Shown here piece by piece: positions 1 to 8,722 of a stretch of DNA of 64,000 nt. The DNA comes from Neotabrizicola shimadae (GTDB lineage Bacteria; Pseudomonadota; Alphaproteobacteria; Rhodobacterales; Rhodobacteraceae). Under the pieces are notes generated by a model, which saw only the letters and a program-made list of their open reading frames with translations, was not told where the DNA came from and did not search any database. The position numbers were made by a program, and so were the translations under genes. Location of the stretch: assembly GCF_019623905.1 (NCBI RefSeq), contig NZ_CP069370.1:4079001-4143000 (forward strand). Direction: 5' to 3'. Every line of letters begins with the position of its first letter. Positions within the stretch are counted from its first letter, which is position 1.

Positions 1-1
1 G

Positions 2-952
2 GCCAAGCGGCGGCCGAAGGGTCTGTCGGGCTGGATGAAACGGCAGTGGCTGCGGGGAGCCTACAACTGGGCGCGCGGGCATTTCGCGGCGCATCCCGAC
101 CGGGTGGCGGTGGCCTGGAACGGCATGGGCGGGCAGCGCATGGCTTTCCTCATGGGCGCGCGCGATGCCGGGGCGGCCACGTTGTACGCAGAGCTTGCGC
201 CCTTGCCGGGGCGGATCACGCTGGATCCGGCGGGGGTGAATGCGGAAAGTTCGGTGCCGCGCGATGCGGGCTTTTTCCGTGACTGGGCCGGGGACCGCCC
301 CGACCGGACGGGCGAAGGCTGGCGCGCGATGGGGGCGGGCCTTGTGGCGCGGCCCTCGCGGCGGGCGGATGTGGGGCAATCGGCGGCGGCGCTGCCGGAC
401 GCTCCCTTCCTGTTCTGCCCCTTGCAGGTGCCGACGGACAGCCAGGTCACGCTGTTTGCCGGATGGAGCGGCGGGATGGAGGGGTTCCTGGCCGCCCTGA
501 CGGAGGCCGCGTCGCACATGCCCGAGGGTTGGCATCTGCGGCTGAAGGAACATCCGTCATCGCGCGTGGCGCTTGGCCCGATGCTGGAGCCGCTGGTCGC
601 CACGGGGCGGGCGGTGATCGACAACGGATCGGACAGCTTTGCCCAGGTGGCGGCGAGCCGCGGGGTGGTGACGCTGAACTCCTCGATGGGGTTGCAGGCC
701 TTCTTCCACGACAAGCCGGTTGTGGTGCTGGGCCGGGCCTTCTTTGCGCGCGACGGGCTGGTGAGCCCGGCAGGGGATCAGGCGGCGCTGAACCGGCTGT
801 TCGCCGATCCGGCGGCGCTGGCCTTTGACCCGGCCGACCGGGCGCGCTTCATGAACTGGCTGGATCAGGTTTACTACCCACGCTTCGACCCTGCGGCGCC
901 CGACCCCGCCGCGCTGGCGCCCTGGCTGGACCGGGCGCGGCTTACTCGCTGA
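2..952 (+). CDS. Capsule-type polysaccharide biosynthesis/export family protein (5' partial)
   Basis: The reading frame is open to the left edge of the window. An internal ATG at 35 is unlikely to be the true start, because in-frame coding-like sequence precedes it. About 316 residues are visible. The stretches KEHPSS and TLNSSMGLQAF in the last third resemble the KEHP and NSS-G motifs of KpsS/KpsC-type capsule proteins, which act in the cytoplasm on surface polysaccharide. The family call rests on these motifs only and the substrate is unknown. Its stop overlaps the end of the convergent DUF4424 gene by 11 bases. Confidence 0.7.
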   Translation, partial: AKRRPKGLSGWMKRQWLRGAYNWARGHFAAHPDRVAVAWNGMGGQRMAFLMGARDAGAATLYAELAPLPGRITLDPAGVNAESSVPRDAGFFRDWAGDRPDRTGEGWRAMGAGLVARPSRRADVGQSAAALPDAPFLFCPLQVPTDSQVTLFAGWSGGMEGFLAALTEAASHMPEGWHLRLKEHPSSRVALGPMLEPLVATGRAVIDNGSDSFAQVAASRGVVTLNSSMGLQAFFHDKPVVVLGRAFFARDGLVSPAGDQAALNRLFADPAALAFDPADRARFMNWLDQVYYPRFDPAAPDPAALAPWLDRARLTR

Positions 953-1985
953 TCCGTGGGGCGACCAGCAGGATCGCCAGGTCTTCAGGCGGGGTCCAGT
1001 CGGTCTTTGTCACCTCGAACCGGGTGGGGCTGACCTTCTTCAGCCCCGGCATGCAGACCGAGAGGGCATTCACCGGATCGCCCTTGTCGAGCACCAGGTG
1101 GAAGCGGCCGATGGGACCCGCCCAGGAATTGGCGGTACGAAGGACATAGCGCAGGTAGTAGGCCGCGCCCCAGTAGCCGTGTTCGCCATCGCTGTCGCCG
1201 GCCTTCAGGGTGGACATGATCTTCCGTCCCGTCGGGCCGTCGATGCAGTAGCTGTCGGCAAGCGAGCGCTGGTAGTCCTCTTTTGCCGGCCATTCGAAGG
1301 TGAAGACGCTGCCTTCGGGATAGTTCTCGTATTCGTGCCGGACGCGGGTTTCCTTCCCCGCGGGGAAGGTTTGCGTCCAGTGATAGCGCAACACGACCGA
1401 CCAGGCGGGCATTGGTACAGGGTCGGCGTCGTCCCAGGGGCTTTGCGCGATGAGCCCTGCGTCGCGGAGCTGCTGGATCTGCGACCGGGGAAGCCTGGCA
1501 AGAACGGCCCGGATTTCCTCGACATCCAGTGTCAGCGGGATGCCCATGCGGGTAAGCAGGGCGCTGATGTCCCGGCCGGGGGTGTCGTATTGCACAGAGG
1601 CCGGGCGCTTCCACGCATCGGGGTCCTCGACCACGGCGACATGGTCGATGCCGACCTTCTGCCGCTTGCCGTCCACGGTGGCGCGGAAGTTCAGAAGATC
1701 GGTGCGGCTGCGATCTTCGGGCAAGTTCCAGCTGCTCATTTCCAGCGACATCAGATTGATCGGGGGCAGCGGGAAGATGACCTCGCCGGTCACGTTCTGT
1801 GCGGTCACGTTGCGGAAGGTATAATCCACGGCGATGCGGTCGGGGCTGATGAACAGGTCTTCGGACACCATCGCCACGGCCTCGGTCTGACCGAAGGTCA
1901 GGCCGGTGGCGGAAAGCCCGCCCCAGCCGTCATTGGCGAGCGCCGGCAGCGGCAGGAGGGCGAGGGCGGCAAGCAGGCGGCGCAT
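942..1985 (-). CDS. DUF4424-type secreted protein
   Basis: This is a 347-residue protein with a clear signal peptide (MRRLLAALALLPLPALA, then ND), so it should be periplasmic or secreted. The segment after the signal (NDGWGGLSATGLTFGQTE and onward through a FRNVTAQNVTGEVIFPLPP region) is typical of the DUF4424 family, whose function is not known. I chose the ATG at 1985 because the signal peptide starts there; an upstream in-frame ATG would place 38 charged residues in front of it. It diverges from the MFS gene across about 110 bases and converges on the capsule-type gene. Confidence 0.8.
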   Translation of the reverse strand: MRRLLAALALLPLPALANDGWGGLSATGLTFGQTEAVAMVSEDLFISPDRIAVDYTFRNVTAQNVTGEVIFPLPPINLMSLEMSSWNLPEDRSRTDLLNFRATVDGKRQKVGIDHVAVVEDPDAWKRPASVQYDTPGRDISALLTRMGIPLTLDVEEIRAVLARLPRSQIQQLRDAGLIAQSPWDDADPVPMPAWSVVLRYHWTQTFPAGKETRVRHEYENYPEGSVFTFEWPAKEDYQRSLADSYCIDGPTGRKIMSTLKAGDSDGEHGYWGAAYYLRYVLRTANSWAGPIGRFHLVLDKGDPVNALSVCMPGLKKVSPTRFEVTKTDWTPPEDLAILLVAPRISE

Positions 1986-2097
1986 GGGGAATCCTTGGCG
2001 GGCAGGCGGTTGCGGCCATGATTGGGCCAGGCGGGACGGCTTGCCAAGGCCCTGCGGGCGGGCGAAGGTCGCGGCCTGTTCCGTTGGGAAGGATGCC

Positions 2098-3264
2098 ATG
2101 CGCGCCGGCCTTGTCTGCCTTGTGCTTGCCTATGTGCTGAGCCAGTTCTACCGCGCCTTCCTGGCGGTTCTGACGCCCGACCTGGTGACGGATCTTGGCA
2201 TGACGCCAGAGGATCTGGCGCTGGCCTCGAACCTGTGGTTCGCGGCTTTCGCGCTGGCGCAAGTGCCCATCGGCGAGGCGCTGGACCGGGTGGGTCCGCG
2301 CCTGACGGCAGGGGGGCTTCTGGTGCTGGTGGCGGCGGGGGCGGCCGTCTTTGCGGCGGCGACCGGGCCCTGGGGCGTGATCCTTGGGATGGGCCTGATT
2401 GGCCTCGGCTGTGCGCCGGCGCTGATGGCATCGTATTTCATCTTCGCCCGCAGCTATTCAGCCGCAGCCTTCGGCACCTTTGCCGGGGCGGTGGCGGGGC
2501 TTGGGTCGCTGGGCAACGTGTTCTCGGCCCTGCCCTATGCCTGGGTGGTGGATCTGGTGGGCTGGCGGGCCAGCGTCTGGGGGCTGGCCGCGATGAGCCT
2601 GGCCGTCGCCGTGGCGAGCCTGGCGCTGATCCGCGATCCGGCGCGGGTCGAGGGGCAGGGCAAGGGCTCGATCATGGACCTGTTGCGCGACCGGCGGCTC
2701 TGGCCGGTCTTTGCGATGATGGCGGTGTGCTATTACCCCGCAGCCGGGTTCCGCGACCTGTGGGTCGGGCCCTGGGCGCGCGATGTGTTCCAGTTCGGCG
2801 AGAACCGCATCGGCCAGCTGACGCTGGCGATGGGGTTGGCGATGGGGGTGGGCAACTTCCTGTACGGGATCATGGAGCGGTTCCGCGACCACCGCCGCGC
2901 CATCATCATCGGCGGCAACCTGGTGGCGGCGGGATGCCTTCTGGTGCTGGCGGGCTGGCCGCAGCCGGGGATCGTGCCGGCCTATCTGCTGCTGTTCACC
3001 CTGGGGCTGTTCGGCACCTCCTTCCCGCTGGTGATGTCGTATGGCAAGGGGATGCTGCCCAAGGCGATGTTGGGGCGGGGGGTGACGCTGTTGAACTTCT
3101 TCGGGATCGGCGCGACGGGGATCGCGCAGATCGCCACGGGGCGGATGTTCGGGGCGATGGGGCCCGAGGCGGGGGCCGAGCGCTATGGCATGGTCTTCGC
3201 GGTCTTCGGGGTGACGCTGCTGATGGGGCTTGCGGCCTTTGCCTTCGGCAGGCGGGCGCGCTGA
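2098..3264 (+). CDS. Major facilitator superfamily transporter
   Basis: A 388-residue integral membrane protein with about 12 hydrophobic segments, beginning MRAGLVCLVLAYVLSQFYRA. The D-R-x-G-x-R pattern after the second helix (LDRVGPRLTAGG) is the MFS loop 2-3 signature. The start at 2098 follows a GGGAAGGA ribosome binding site and places the first helix directly at the N terminus. It would export or import a small solute across the inner membrane; the substrate cannot be told. It lies 67 bases upstream of asd in the same direction, with a separate ribosome binding site before asd. Confidence 0.85.
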   Translation: MRAGLVCLVLAYVLSQFYRAFLAVLTPDLVTDLGMTPEDLALASNLWFAAFALAQVPIGEALDRVGPRLTAGGLLVLVAAGAAVFAAATGPWGVILGMGLIGLGCAPALMASYFIFARSYSAAAFGTFAGAVAGLGSLGNVFSALPYAWVVDLVGWRASVWGLAAMSLAVAVASLALIRDPARVEGQGKGSIMDLLRDRRLWPVFAMMAVCYYPAAGFRDLWVGPWARDVFQFGENRIGQLTLAMGLAMGVGNFLYGIMERFRDHRRAIIIGGNLVAAGCLLVLAGWPQPGIVPAYLLLFTLGLFGTSFPLVMSYGKGMLPKAMLGRGVTLLNFFGIGATGIAQIATGRMFGAMGPEAGAERYGMVFAVFGVTLLMGLAAFAFGRRAR

Positions 3265-3331
3265 AACGCCTCTTTTCCCGAGGGGCGAATTGCCGTAAGG
3301 GGCGACGTCCTTGACGTGAAGGAGACCCCTG

Positions 3332-4354
3332 ATGGGCTACAAGGTCGTCGTCGCGGGGGCCACGGGCAACGTGGGCCGCGAAATGCTGAACATCCTCGCC
3401 GAGCGCGAGTTCCCGGTGGACGAGATCGCGGCGCTGGCATCGCGCAAATCTCTGGGCACCGAAGTCAGCTTTGGCGACAAGACTATCAAGACCAAGGACC
3501 TGGACACTTTCGACTTCACCGGCTGGGATATCGCGCTGTTCGCCGTGGGCTCTGGCCCGACGAAGGAATATGCGCCCAAGGCCGCGGCGGCGGGCTGCAT
3601 CGTGATCGATAACTCGTCCTTGTACCGCTATGACCCGCAGATCCCGCTGATCGTGCCGGAAGTGAACGCGGATGCGATCCACGGCTACAAGAACAAGAAC
3701 ATCATCGCCAACCCCAACTGCTCGACCGCGCAGATGGTGGTGGCGCTGAAGCCGCTGCATGACCGGGCGAAGATCAAGCGCGTGGTGGTGGCGACCTACC
3801 AGTCGGTCTCGGGCGCCGGCAAGGAAGGAATGGACGAGCTGTGGGACCAGACCAAGGCGGTCTACAATCCCGTGGACGACGTGCCGCCGAAGAAGTTCTC
3901 CAAGCAGATCGCCTTCAACGTGATCCCGCATATCGACGTCTTCATGGACTCGGGCGAGACCAAGGAAGAATGGAAGATGGTGGCCGAGACGAAGAAGATC
4001 CTCGACCCCGCCATCAAGGTCACCGCGACCTGCGTGCGCGTGCCGGTCTTCGTGGGCCACTCGGAGGCGATCAACATCGAGTTCGAGGAGCCCTTGGACT
4101 GGCAGGAGGCCCAGGACATCCTGCGCGAGGCGCCGGGCATCATGCTGGTGGATAAGCGCGAGCCCGGTGGCTACATCACGCCGATCGAATGCGTGGGCGA
4201 ATATGCGACCTATGTGTCGCGCGTTCGTCAGGACCCGACCATCGAGAACGGCATCTCGCTGTGGTGCGTGTCCGACAACCTGCGCAAGGGCGCGGCGCTG
4301 AACGCGGTGCAGATCGCGGAAGTTCTGGGCCAGCGCGTGCTGAAGAAGGGCTGA
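3332..4354 (+). CDS. asd: Aspartate-semialdehyde dehydrogenase
   Basis: This enzyme reduces aspartyl phosphate to aspartate semialdehyde with NADPH, the branch point to lysine/diaminopimelate, threonine and methionine. The 340-residue length is normal. The N terminus has the GATGNVGREML nucleotide-binding loop at residues 8-18, and the catalytic cysteine sits in NPNCSTAQMV at about residue 130. A QSVSGAGKEGM stretch and a GHSEAIN histidine motif follow, all typical of the bacterial Asd group. The start has a GAAGGAG ribosome binding site. A strong hairpin at 4424-4463 ends the transcript. Confidence 0.97.
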   Translation: MGYKVVVAGATGNVGREMLNILAEREFPVDEIAALASRKSLGTEVSFGDKTIKTKDLDTFDFTGWDIALFAVGSGPTKEYAPKAAAAGCIVIDNSSLYRYDPQIPLIVPEVNADAIHGYKNKNIIANPNCSTAQMVVALKPLHDRAKIKRVVVATYQSVSGAGKEGMDELWDQTKAVYNPVDDVPPKKFSKQIAFNVIPHIDVFMDSGETKEEWKMVAETKKILDPAIKVTATCVRVPVFVGHSEAINIEFEEPLDWQEAQDILREAPGIMLVDKREPGGYITPIECVGEYATYVSRVRQDPTIENGISLWCVSDNLRKGAALNAVQIAEVLGQRVLKKG

Positions 4355-4422
4355 GCGGCGATTGAGATTGCTGGCCCGACCGCTGGCCGGGACGCGATCC
4401 GCCAGGGCATGAGCCGAAGATG

Positions 4423-4464
4423 GAATGCAGAAAGGGCCGGCACCTGCCGGCCCTTTCTGCATTT
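4423..4464. terminator. Bidirectional intrinsic terminator between asd and the TMEM175-like gene
   Basis: A perfect inverted repeat with 18-base arms and a four-base ACCT loop occupies 4424-4463. The arms begin AATGCAGAAAGGGCCGGC and end with the reverse complement. It sits between two convergent genes, so it can serve both. The lower stem is A/T rich on each side, which gives a short T-run in either direction. Confidence 0.85.
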
Positions 4465-4469
4465 CGGGC

Positions 4470-5090
4470 CTAGTGGGACGCGGCTCGGTGGATGTCAGCG
4501 GCCACATGGGCGTCGGTGAAGCGACGCAATGGTAAGAGCAGGAACCAGGAATACTGGGCGGCCGTGGGCGACCATAGCGCCACCGGGATCGACAGCGCGA
4601 AGACGAGCGCGGTGGAAAGCGAGGGCCAGGCCAGTCGCCAGGCGCTGATGTCGCGGTGCGTATCGGCGGCAAGGCCCGCCCGCACCGCGTGCCAGGAGAT
4701 CGCGGCGCCGAAAAGCGAGATGGTCATGGTCAGGGCTGCATAGAGGATCGTTGCAAGCCGGCCGCCGTTTTCGACAAGGATGTCGGTGGCAAAGGGCATC
4801 CAGGTGATGCCCAGGAGAAAGCCGAGGTTAAGCCACAGGAGCAGGTTCGAGGACCGCACGATCCAGGAGAATTTCTCTCGGTGGCTGAGCCAGAACACCG
4901 CGATGACGAGAAAGCTGATGACATAGCCCAGAAGCCGCGGCCGCAACTCTATCAGGGCCTGCCATAGTGCGGCGTCGCTGGCCACATCGGCGGATTCAGG
5001 CAGCGAGATTTCCAGCACAAGCAGCGTGATCGTGATGGCGATCACCGCATCGCAGAAGACGATCAGGCGTTCGTTTTCATTCCCGGCCAT
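4470..5090 (-). CDS. TMEM175/DUF1211-family potassium channel-like membrane protein
   Basis: A 206-residue membrane protein with about six hydrophobic segments. The first carries FCDAVIAITITLLVLEI, which matches the conserved FSD-x-TLLV signature of the TMEM175 (DUF1211) family except that cysteine replaces serine. Family members form leak-type K+ channels; ion selectivity here is inference. I chose the ATG at 5090 because it places the signature at residue 12, as in the family; the longer frame upstream is Arg/Pro-rich and unlike protein. The gene stands alone and shares a terminator with asd. Confidence 0.8.
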   Translation of the reverse strand: MAGNENERLIVFCDAVIAITITLLVLEISLPESADVASDAALWQALIELRPRLLGYVISFLVIAVFWLSHREKFSWIVRSSNLLLWLNLGFLLGITWMPFATDILVENGGRLATILYAALTMTISLFGAAISWHAVRAGLAADTHRDISAWRLAWPSLSTALVFALSIPVALWSPTAAQYSWFLLLPLRRFTDAHVAADIHRAASH

Positions 5091-5172
5091 GATGCCTTCC
5101 GCTGCGATTGGCCGCCGCAGCCTAGGGGCGCGGCGGGACGGGATCAACCGGGGCGGCTGCGCACGGCGCCGG

Positions 5173-5820
5173 TCAGACCGGCACGAACTCGTCGCGGGCG
5201 GGGTCGTATTGTTCCAGAAGACCCTCGCCAGTGTCGTTCCAGAGGCCATGCAGGGTGAGCCGGTCGTCTTCGACGGCCGCCTTCACGAAAGGGAAGGTCA
5301 GAAGGTTTTCCAGGCTGACCAGCACGGCGCCCTTTTCGAGGGCGGTCAGGCGTTGGTCGGGGGGCAGGGGAAGGACGCGTTCGTAGCCGGGGCGCAGGAT
5401 GTCCATCCAGCGGCCGACGAAGCTGGACTTCTCTTCCAGATGCGGGGCGGTGCCGGCGCACATGTCATGGCAGCCCTTCACGCCACCGCAGGAGGAATGG
5501 CCCAAGACCACGATATGCGCCACGCCCAGGGCCGTGACGGCATATTCCACTGCGGCCGACGTGCCGTGAGGCTCGCCGTCCGCCACGAAGGGCGGCACGA
5601 GGGCCGCGATGTTGCGATGGATGAAGAACTCGCCCTCGTCCGCGCCGAAGATCGAGGTGACATGCACGCGCGAGTCGCAGCACGAAATCACCATGGCGCG
5701 CGGATGCTGGCCAGAGGCCGCCAGCCGGCGATACCAGGCGCGGTTGTTTTGATAGGCCGTGGCCCGCCAGCCCTGAAAGCGTTGCACAAGATACGAGGGA
5801 AGGGGACGCACGTTCAGCAT
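5173..5820 (-). CDS. Beta-class carbonic anhydrase
   Basis: This enzyme interconverts CO2 and bicarbonate using zinc. The 215-residue protein has the beta-class ligand set: CCDSRV at residues 47-52 (first Cys and Asp-Arg pair) and HSSCGGV near residue 106. Length and motif spacing are normal for bacterial enzymes. The start ATG follows a GAAAGGA ribosome binding site. It is a single gene facing the hypothetical gene at 5962 across about 140 bases. Which cell process needs the bicarbonate is not shown by the context. Confidence 0.93.
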   Translation of the reverse strand: MLNVRPLPSYLVQRFQGWRATAYQNNRAWYRRLAASGQHPRAMVISCCDSRVHVTSIFGADEGEFFIHRNIAALVPPFVADGEPHGTSAAVEYAVTALGVAHIVVLGHSSCGGVKGCHDMCAGTAPHLEEKSSFVGRWMDILRPGYERVLPLPPDQRLTALEKGAVLVSLENLLTFPFVKAAVEDDRLTLHGLWNDTGEGLLEQYDPARDEFVPV

Positions 5821-5961
5821 CTACGGTCCTTTCGCGATCCTGCCGGCCTGACTACGCTGCAATTGCAGAAAATTCGAGAGGCTTCCGTTGCGGGGGGCAA
5901 CCTTTTCTTCAGCACGGCCTGCGAGCCTTGGCTTCGGGTGTGACGTTGAACGGGTGTGGCC

Positions 5962-6348
5962 ATGAGGGCTGAAAATGTAGTCGCGTTGCGGCTGTGCGAA
6001 CAGATTCGCCAGGACGCTGAACCGATTGCCGCGATCTATCGTGATCTGGGGACGGCATCGGCCGAACATGTGGTGTCGCGCGCCCTGGGGGAACTGGCGC
6101 TGGCGATGGCGGGCCTGGCCGACCGGGTGCGGGCGCATGACCTGGCCGATCTTGACCGCCAGTTGCGCCGGCTGCAGGGCATGGCGGGCCCCCTGGGCAT
6201 GGTCAGCCTGGCCGAGGTGGCCGGCGACGTGCGGGTCTGCCTGACCCGCGCCGATGTGACGGCCTTTGCCGCCGTCTGGGCGCGGCTTCTGCGGGTGGCG
6301 GAACGCTCTCTTTCCGCCGATACCGACCTTCTGGACCAGACGATCTGA
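5962..6348 (+). CDS. Conserved-looking hypothetical helical protein
   Basis: I do not recognise this 128-residue protein. It is predicted to be almost entirely alpha-helical, with regular leucine/alanine spacing and no signal peptide or membrane segment. A GTG six bases upstream at 5956 could also be the start. The helical layout is compatible with a four-helix bundle such as an Hpt-like domain, but I see no clear phospho-acceptor histidine motif, so that is speculation. It lies 111 bases upstream of leuB in the same direction. Confidence 0.6.
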   Translation: MRAENVVALRLCEQIRQDAEPIAAIYRDLGTASAEHVVSRALGELALAMAGLADRVRAHDLADLDRQLRRLQGMAGPLGMVSLAEVAGDVRVCLTRADVTAFAAVWARLLRVAERSLSADTDLLDQTI

Positions 6349-6459
6349 CCAGGCGGCCCTTTCGACCACTTGTCTGTACGGGGCCGTGCTTGACCTTGGG
6401 CAGGGCATTGGCTAGTGCCGCCCCAGCCTTTCCAGACTCTCCAGACAGGAGCCGCGACC

Positions 6460-7566
6460 GTGGCCAACCCCTCCCTGCTCATCCTTGCCGGCGACGGCAT
6501 CGGCCCCGAAGTCATGGCCGAGGTGAAGAAGATCATCGGCTGGTTCGGCACCCGCCGCGGCGTGACCTTCGACGTGTCGGAAGACCTTGTCGGCGGCTGT
6601 GCCTATGACGCGCATGGCACGCCGCTGACCGACGCCACCATGGCGAAGGCACAAGAGGTGGACGCCGTGCTTCTGGGCGCCGTGGGCGGACCGAAGTACG
6701 ACAGCCTGGACTTCAGCGTGAAGCCCGAGCGCGGCCTGCTGCGCCTGCGCAAGGAGATGGACCTTTATGCCAACCTGCGCCCCGCGCAGTGCTTTGACGC
6801 ACTGGCCGACTTCTCTTCGCTGAAAAAGGATGTGGTGGCGGGCCTCGACATCATGATCGTGCGCGAGTTGACGAGCGGTGTCTATTTCGGCGAGCCGCGC
6901 GGCATCTTCACCGAGGGCAACGAGCGCGTCGGCATCAACACCCAACGCTACACCGAGAGCGAGATCGCCCGCGTGTCGCGGTCGGCCTTTGAACTGGCGC
7001 GCAAGCGGAACAACAAGGTCTGCTCGATGGAGAAGGCCAATGTGATGGAATCGGGCGTGCTGTGGCGCCAGGTCGTGCAGGAAGTGCATGACCGGGAATA
7101 CCCTGACGTCGAGCTTTCGCACATGTACGCCGATGCCGGCGCCATGCAGCTTACCCGTTGGCCCAAGCAGTTTGACGTGATCGTCACCGACAACCTGTTC
7201 GGCGACCTGCTGTCGGACCTGGCGGCCATGCTGACCGGCTCGCTTGGCATGCTGCCCTCGGCCTCGCTTGGCGCGCCAATGGCGAACGGGCGGCCCAAGG
7301 CGCTGTACGAGCCCGTGCATGGCTCGGCCCCCGACATCGCGGGGCAGGGCAAGGCCAACCCGATTGCCTGCATCCTGAGCTTTGCCATGGCGCTGCGCTA
7401 CAGCTTCGACATGGGCGAGGATGCGACCCGCGTGGAAAAGGCGGTCGAGAAGGTGCTGGCCGACGGTCTGCGCACCGCCGACCTGATGGGTCCGGAGGGT
7501 GGATCGCCCGTGTCCACCTCGGCCATGGGCGATGCGATCATCGCGGCGCTGGACGCGAGCCTCTGA
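6460..7566 (+). CDS. leuB: 3-isopropylmalate dehydrogenase
   Basis: Oxidative decarboxylation of 3-isopropylmalate to 2-oxoisocaproate, the third step of leucine synthesis, NAD-dependent and cytoplasmic. The 368-residue protein starts at a GTG (6460) that yields the family N terminus [16 protein letters not shown]; a GTG start is supported by an AGGA ten bases upstream. GAVGGPKYD, the substrate-binding arginines in [16 protein letters not shown], and [15 protein letters not shown] are all present. The [17 protein letters not shown]-binding loop is near the C terminus. A hairpin at 7586 follows. Confidence 0.96.
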   Translation: MANPSLLILAGDGIGPEVMAEVKKIIGWFGTRRGVTFDVSEDLVGGCAYDAHGTPLTDATMAKAQEVDAVLLGAVGGPKYDSLDFSVKPERGLLRLRKEMDLYANLRPAQCFDALADFSSLKKDVVAGLDIMIVRELTSGVYFGEPRGIFTEGNERVGINTQRYTESEIARVSRSAFELARKRNNKVCSMEKANVMESGVLWRQVVQEVHDREYPDVELSHMYADAGAMQLTRWPKQFDVIVTDNLFGDLLSDLAAMLTGSLGMLPSASLGAPMANGRPKALYEPVHGSAPDIAGQGKANPIACILSFAMALRYSFDMGEDATRVEKAVEKVLADGLRTADLMGPEGGSPVSTSAMGDAIIAALDASL

Positions 7567-7585
7567 CCGGGTTTCGATGAATCGG

Positions 7586-7617
7586 GGGTCCCGCGGCGCA
7601 GCTGCGGGGCCCTTTCC
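7586..7617 (+). terminator. Intrinsic terminator after leuB
   Basis: A 12-bp stem (GGGTCCCGCGGC pairing with GCTGCGGGGCCC through two G-T wobbles) has a GCA loop and is followed by TTTCCT. It starts 20 bases after the leuB stop codon. Confidence 0.65.
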
Positions 7618-7638
7618 TCTTGCGCTGGTGCAATTCAG

Positions 7639-7655
7639 TTTCACGCAACGTGAAA
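7639..7655. promoter_or_regulatory. Candidate operator upstream of the first DMT transporter
   Basis: TTTCACG-CAA-CGTGAAA is a perfect 7-3-7 dyad. It stands in the only gap (between leuB and the transporter) where a promoter for the transporter pair would be expected. No regulator gene is adjacent. The call as an operator is inference from symmetry and position. Confidence 0.4.
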
Positions 7656-7758
7656 ACACCGCTCATCTTCCGCAGCGGACCTTGCATCCCCCCGCTTCCG
7701 GGGTGATTCTGGCGGCATGAATCGGGGGTGCGCGAACCCCCAAATCGGACCTGCCCCA

Positions 7759-8631
7759 ATGCCTGCCCTCTCCCCGAACCTGCGCGGTGCGCTTCTGGCG
7801 CTTGCGGCTTTCTGTCTTTACGCCTGCTGCGATGTCGCAGTGAAGGGCCTGGGCCTTGGCATGACCTCGCTGCAGGTCATGTTCTTCGTCGCCGCGGGTT
7901 CGCTGCCCTGGATCCTGGGCCAGGCTCTGCTGTCGCGGCCCCGCGCCCGGTTGACACCGGCGCTGCCGGGGCTGACGGCGCTGCGCGTGGCGATCATCAT
8001 CGGCAACGGGGTTCTGGTGACCTATGCCTTCACCGAACTGCCGCTGGCGGAATGCTATGCCATCTTCTTCACCATGCCGCTGATGGTGACGCTTCTGGCC
8101 TGGCCCATTCTGGGCGAGCCGATCGACCCGCGGCGCGGCCTTGTGGTGCTGATGGGCTTCTTGGGCGTGCTGATCGCCCTGAACCCGCAGGCGACGGATT
8201 TCAAGGTGGCACATCTTGCGGCCTTTGGCGGCGCGACGCTTGGGGCAATGAACTCGATCATGCTGCGCATGATCGGCTCGCGCGAGTCGACGGCGGTCAT
8301 GCTCCTGTATCCGACCGCCGCGCAGTTCATGGCAGCCGCCCTGTTCATGCCGCTGGTCTGGGTGCCGCCCACCGCCATGGCTTTCGGGCTGGCGCTTGGC
8401 ATCGGCCTTCTGGGCACCATGGCGGGCTTTGCCATCATCGCGGCCTATCGGCTGGCCCCGGCCATCGTGGTGGCGCCGATGCAGTATTCCCAGATCATCT
8501 GGGCGAGTGCTCTTGGCATCCTGTTCTTCGACGAATGGCCGGGAAGCATGGCGGTGGCCGGCATCTCGGTGATCATCGCGGCGGGCGTGACGCTTCTGGC
8601 CATGGCGCAGGGCCGGGTGCGCACGGCCTGA
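7759..8631 (+). CDS. EamA/DMT-family transporter, first of a tandem pair
   Basis: A 290-residue inner-membrane protein with about ten hydrophobic helices in two EamA repeats. It is the closest visible relative of the next gene: both begin with a (S)NLRGALL-LAAF segment and share AECYAIFF/AQCYAIFF and APMQYSQIIWA. I chose the ATG at 7759 because it lines up with the paralog start; an in-frame ATG at 7717 is possible. The substrate is unknown, as the family covers many metabolites. The pair probably arose by tandem duplication. Confidence 0.85.
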   Translation: MPALSPNLRGALLALAAFCLYACCDVAVKGLGLGMTSLQVMFFVAAGSLPWILGQALLSRPRARLTPALPGLTALRVAIIIGNGVLVTYAFTELPLAECYAIFFTMPLMVTLLAWPILGEPIDPRRGLVVLMGFLGVLIALNPQATDFKVAHLAAFGGATLGAMNSIMLRMIGSRESTAVMLLYPTAAQFMAAALFMPLVWVPPTAMAFGLALGIGLLGTMAGFAIIAAYRLAPAIVVAPMQYSQIIWASALGILFFDEWPGSMAVAGISVIIAAGVTLLAMAQGRVRTA

Positions 8632-8722
8632 AATTTCCCCGTCCCGGCCTTGCGATGCAGGGCGAATGGGGCGAAGCTGTTGGCGCTATCATGAGGCTAT
8701 GGCCTCCGAGCAGGATCCGGTC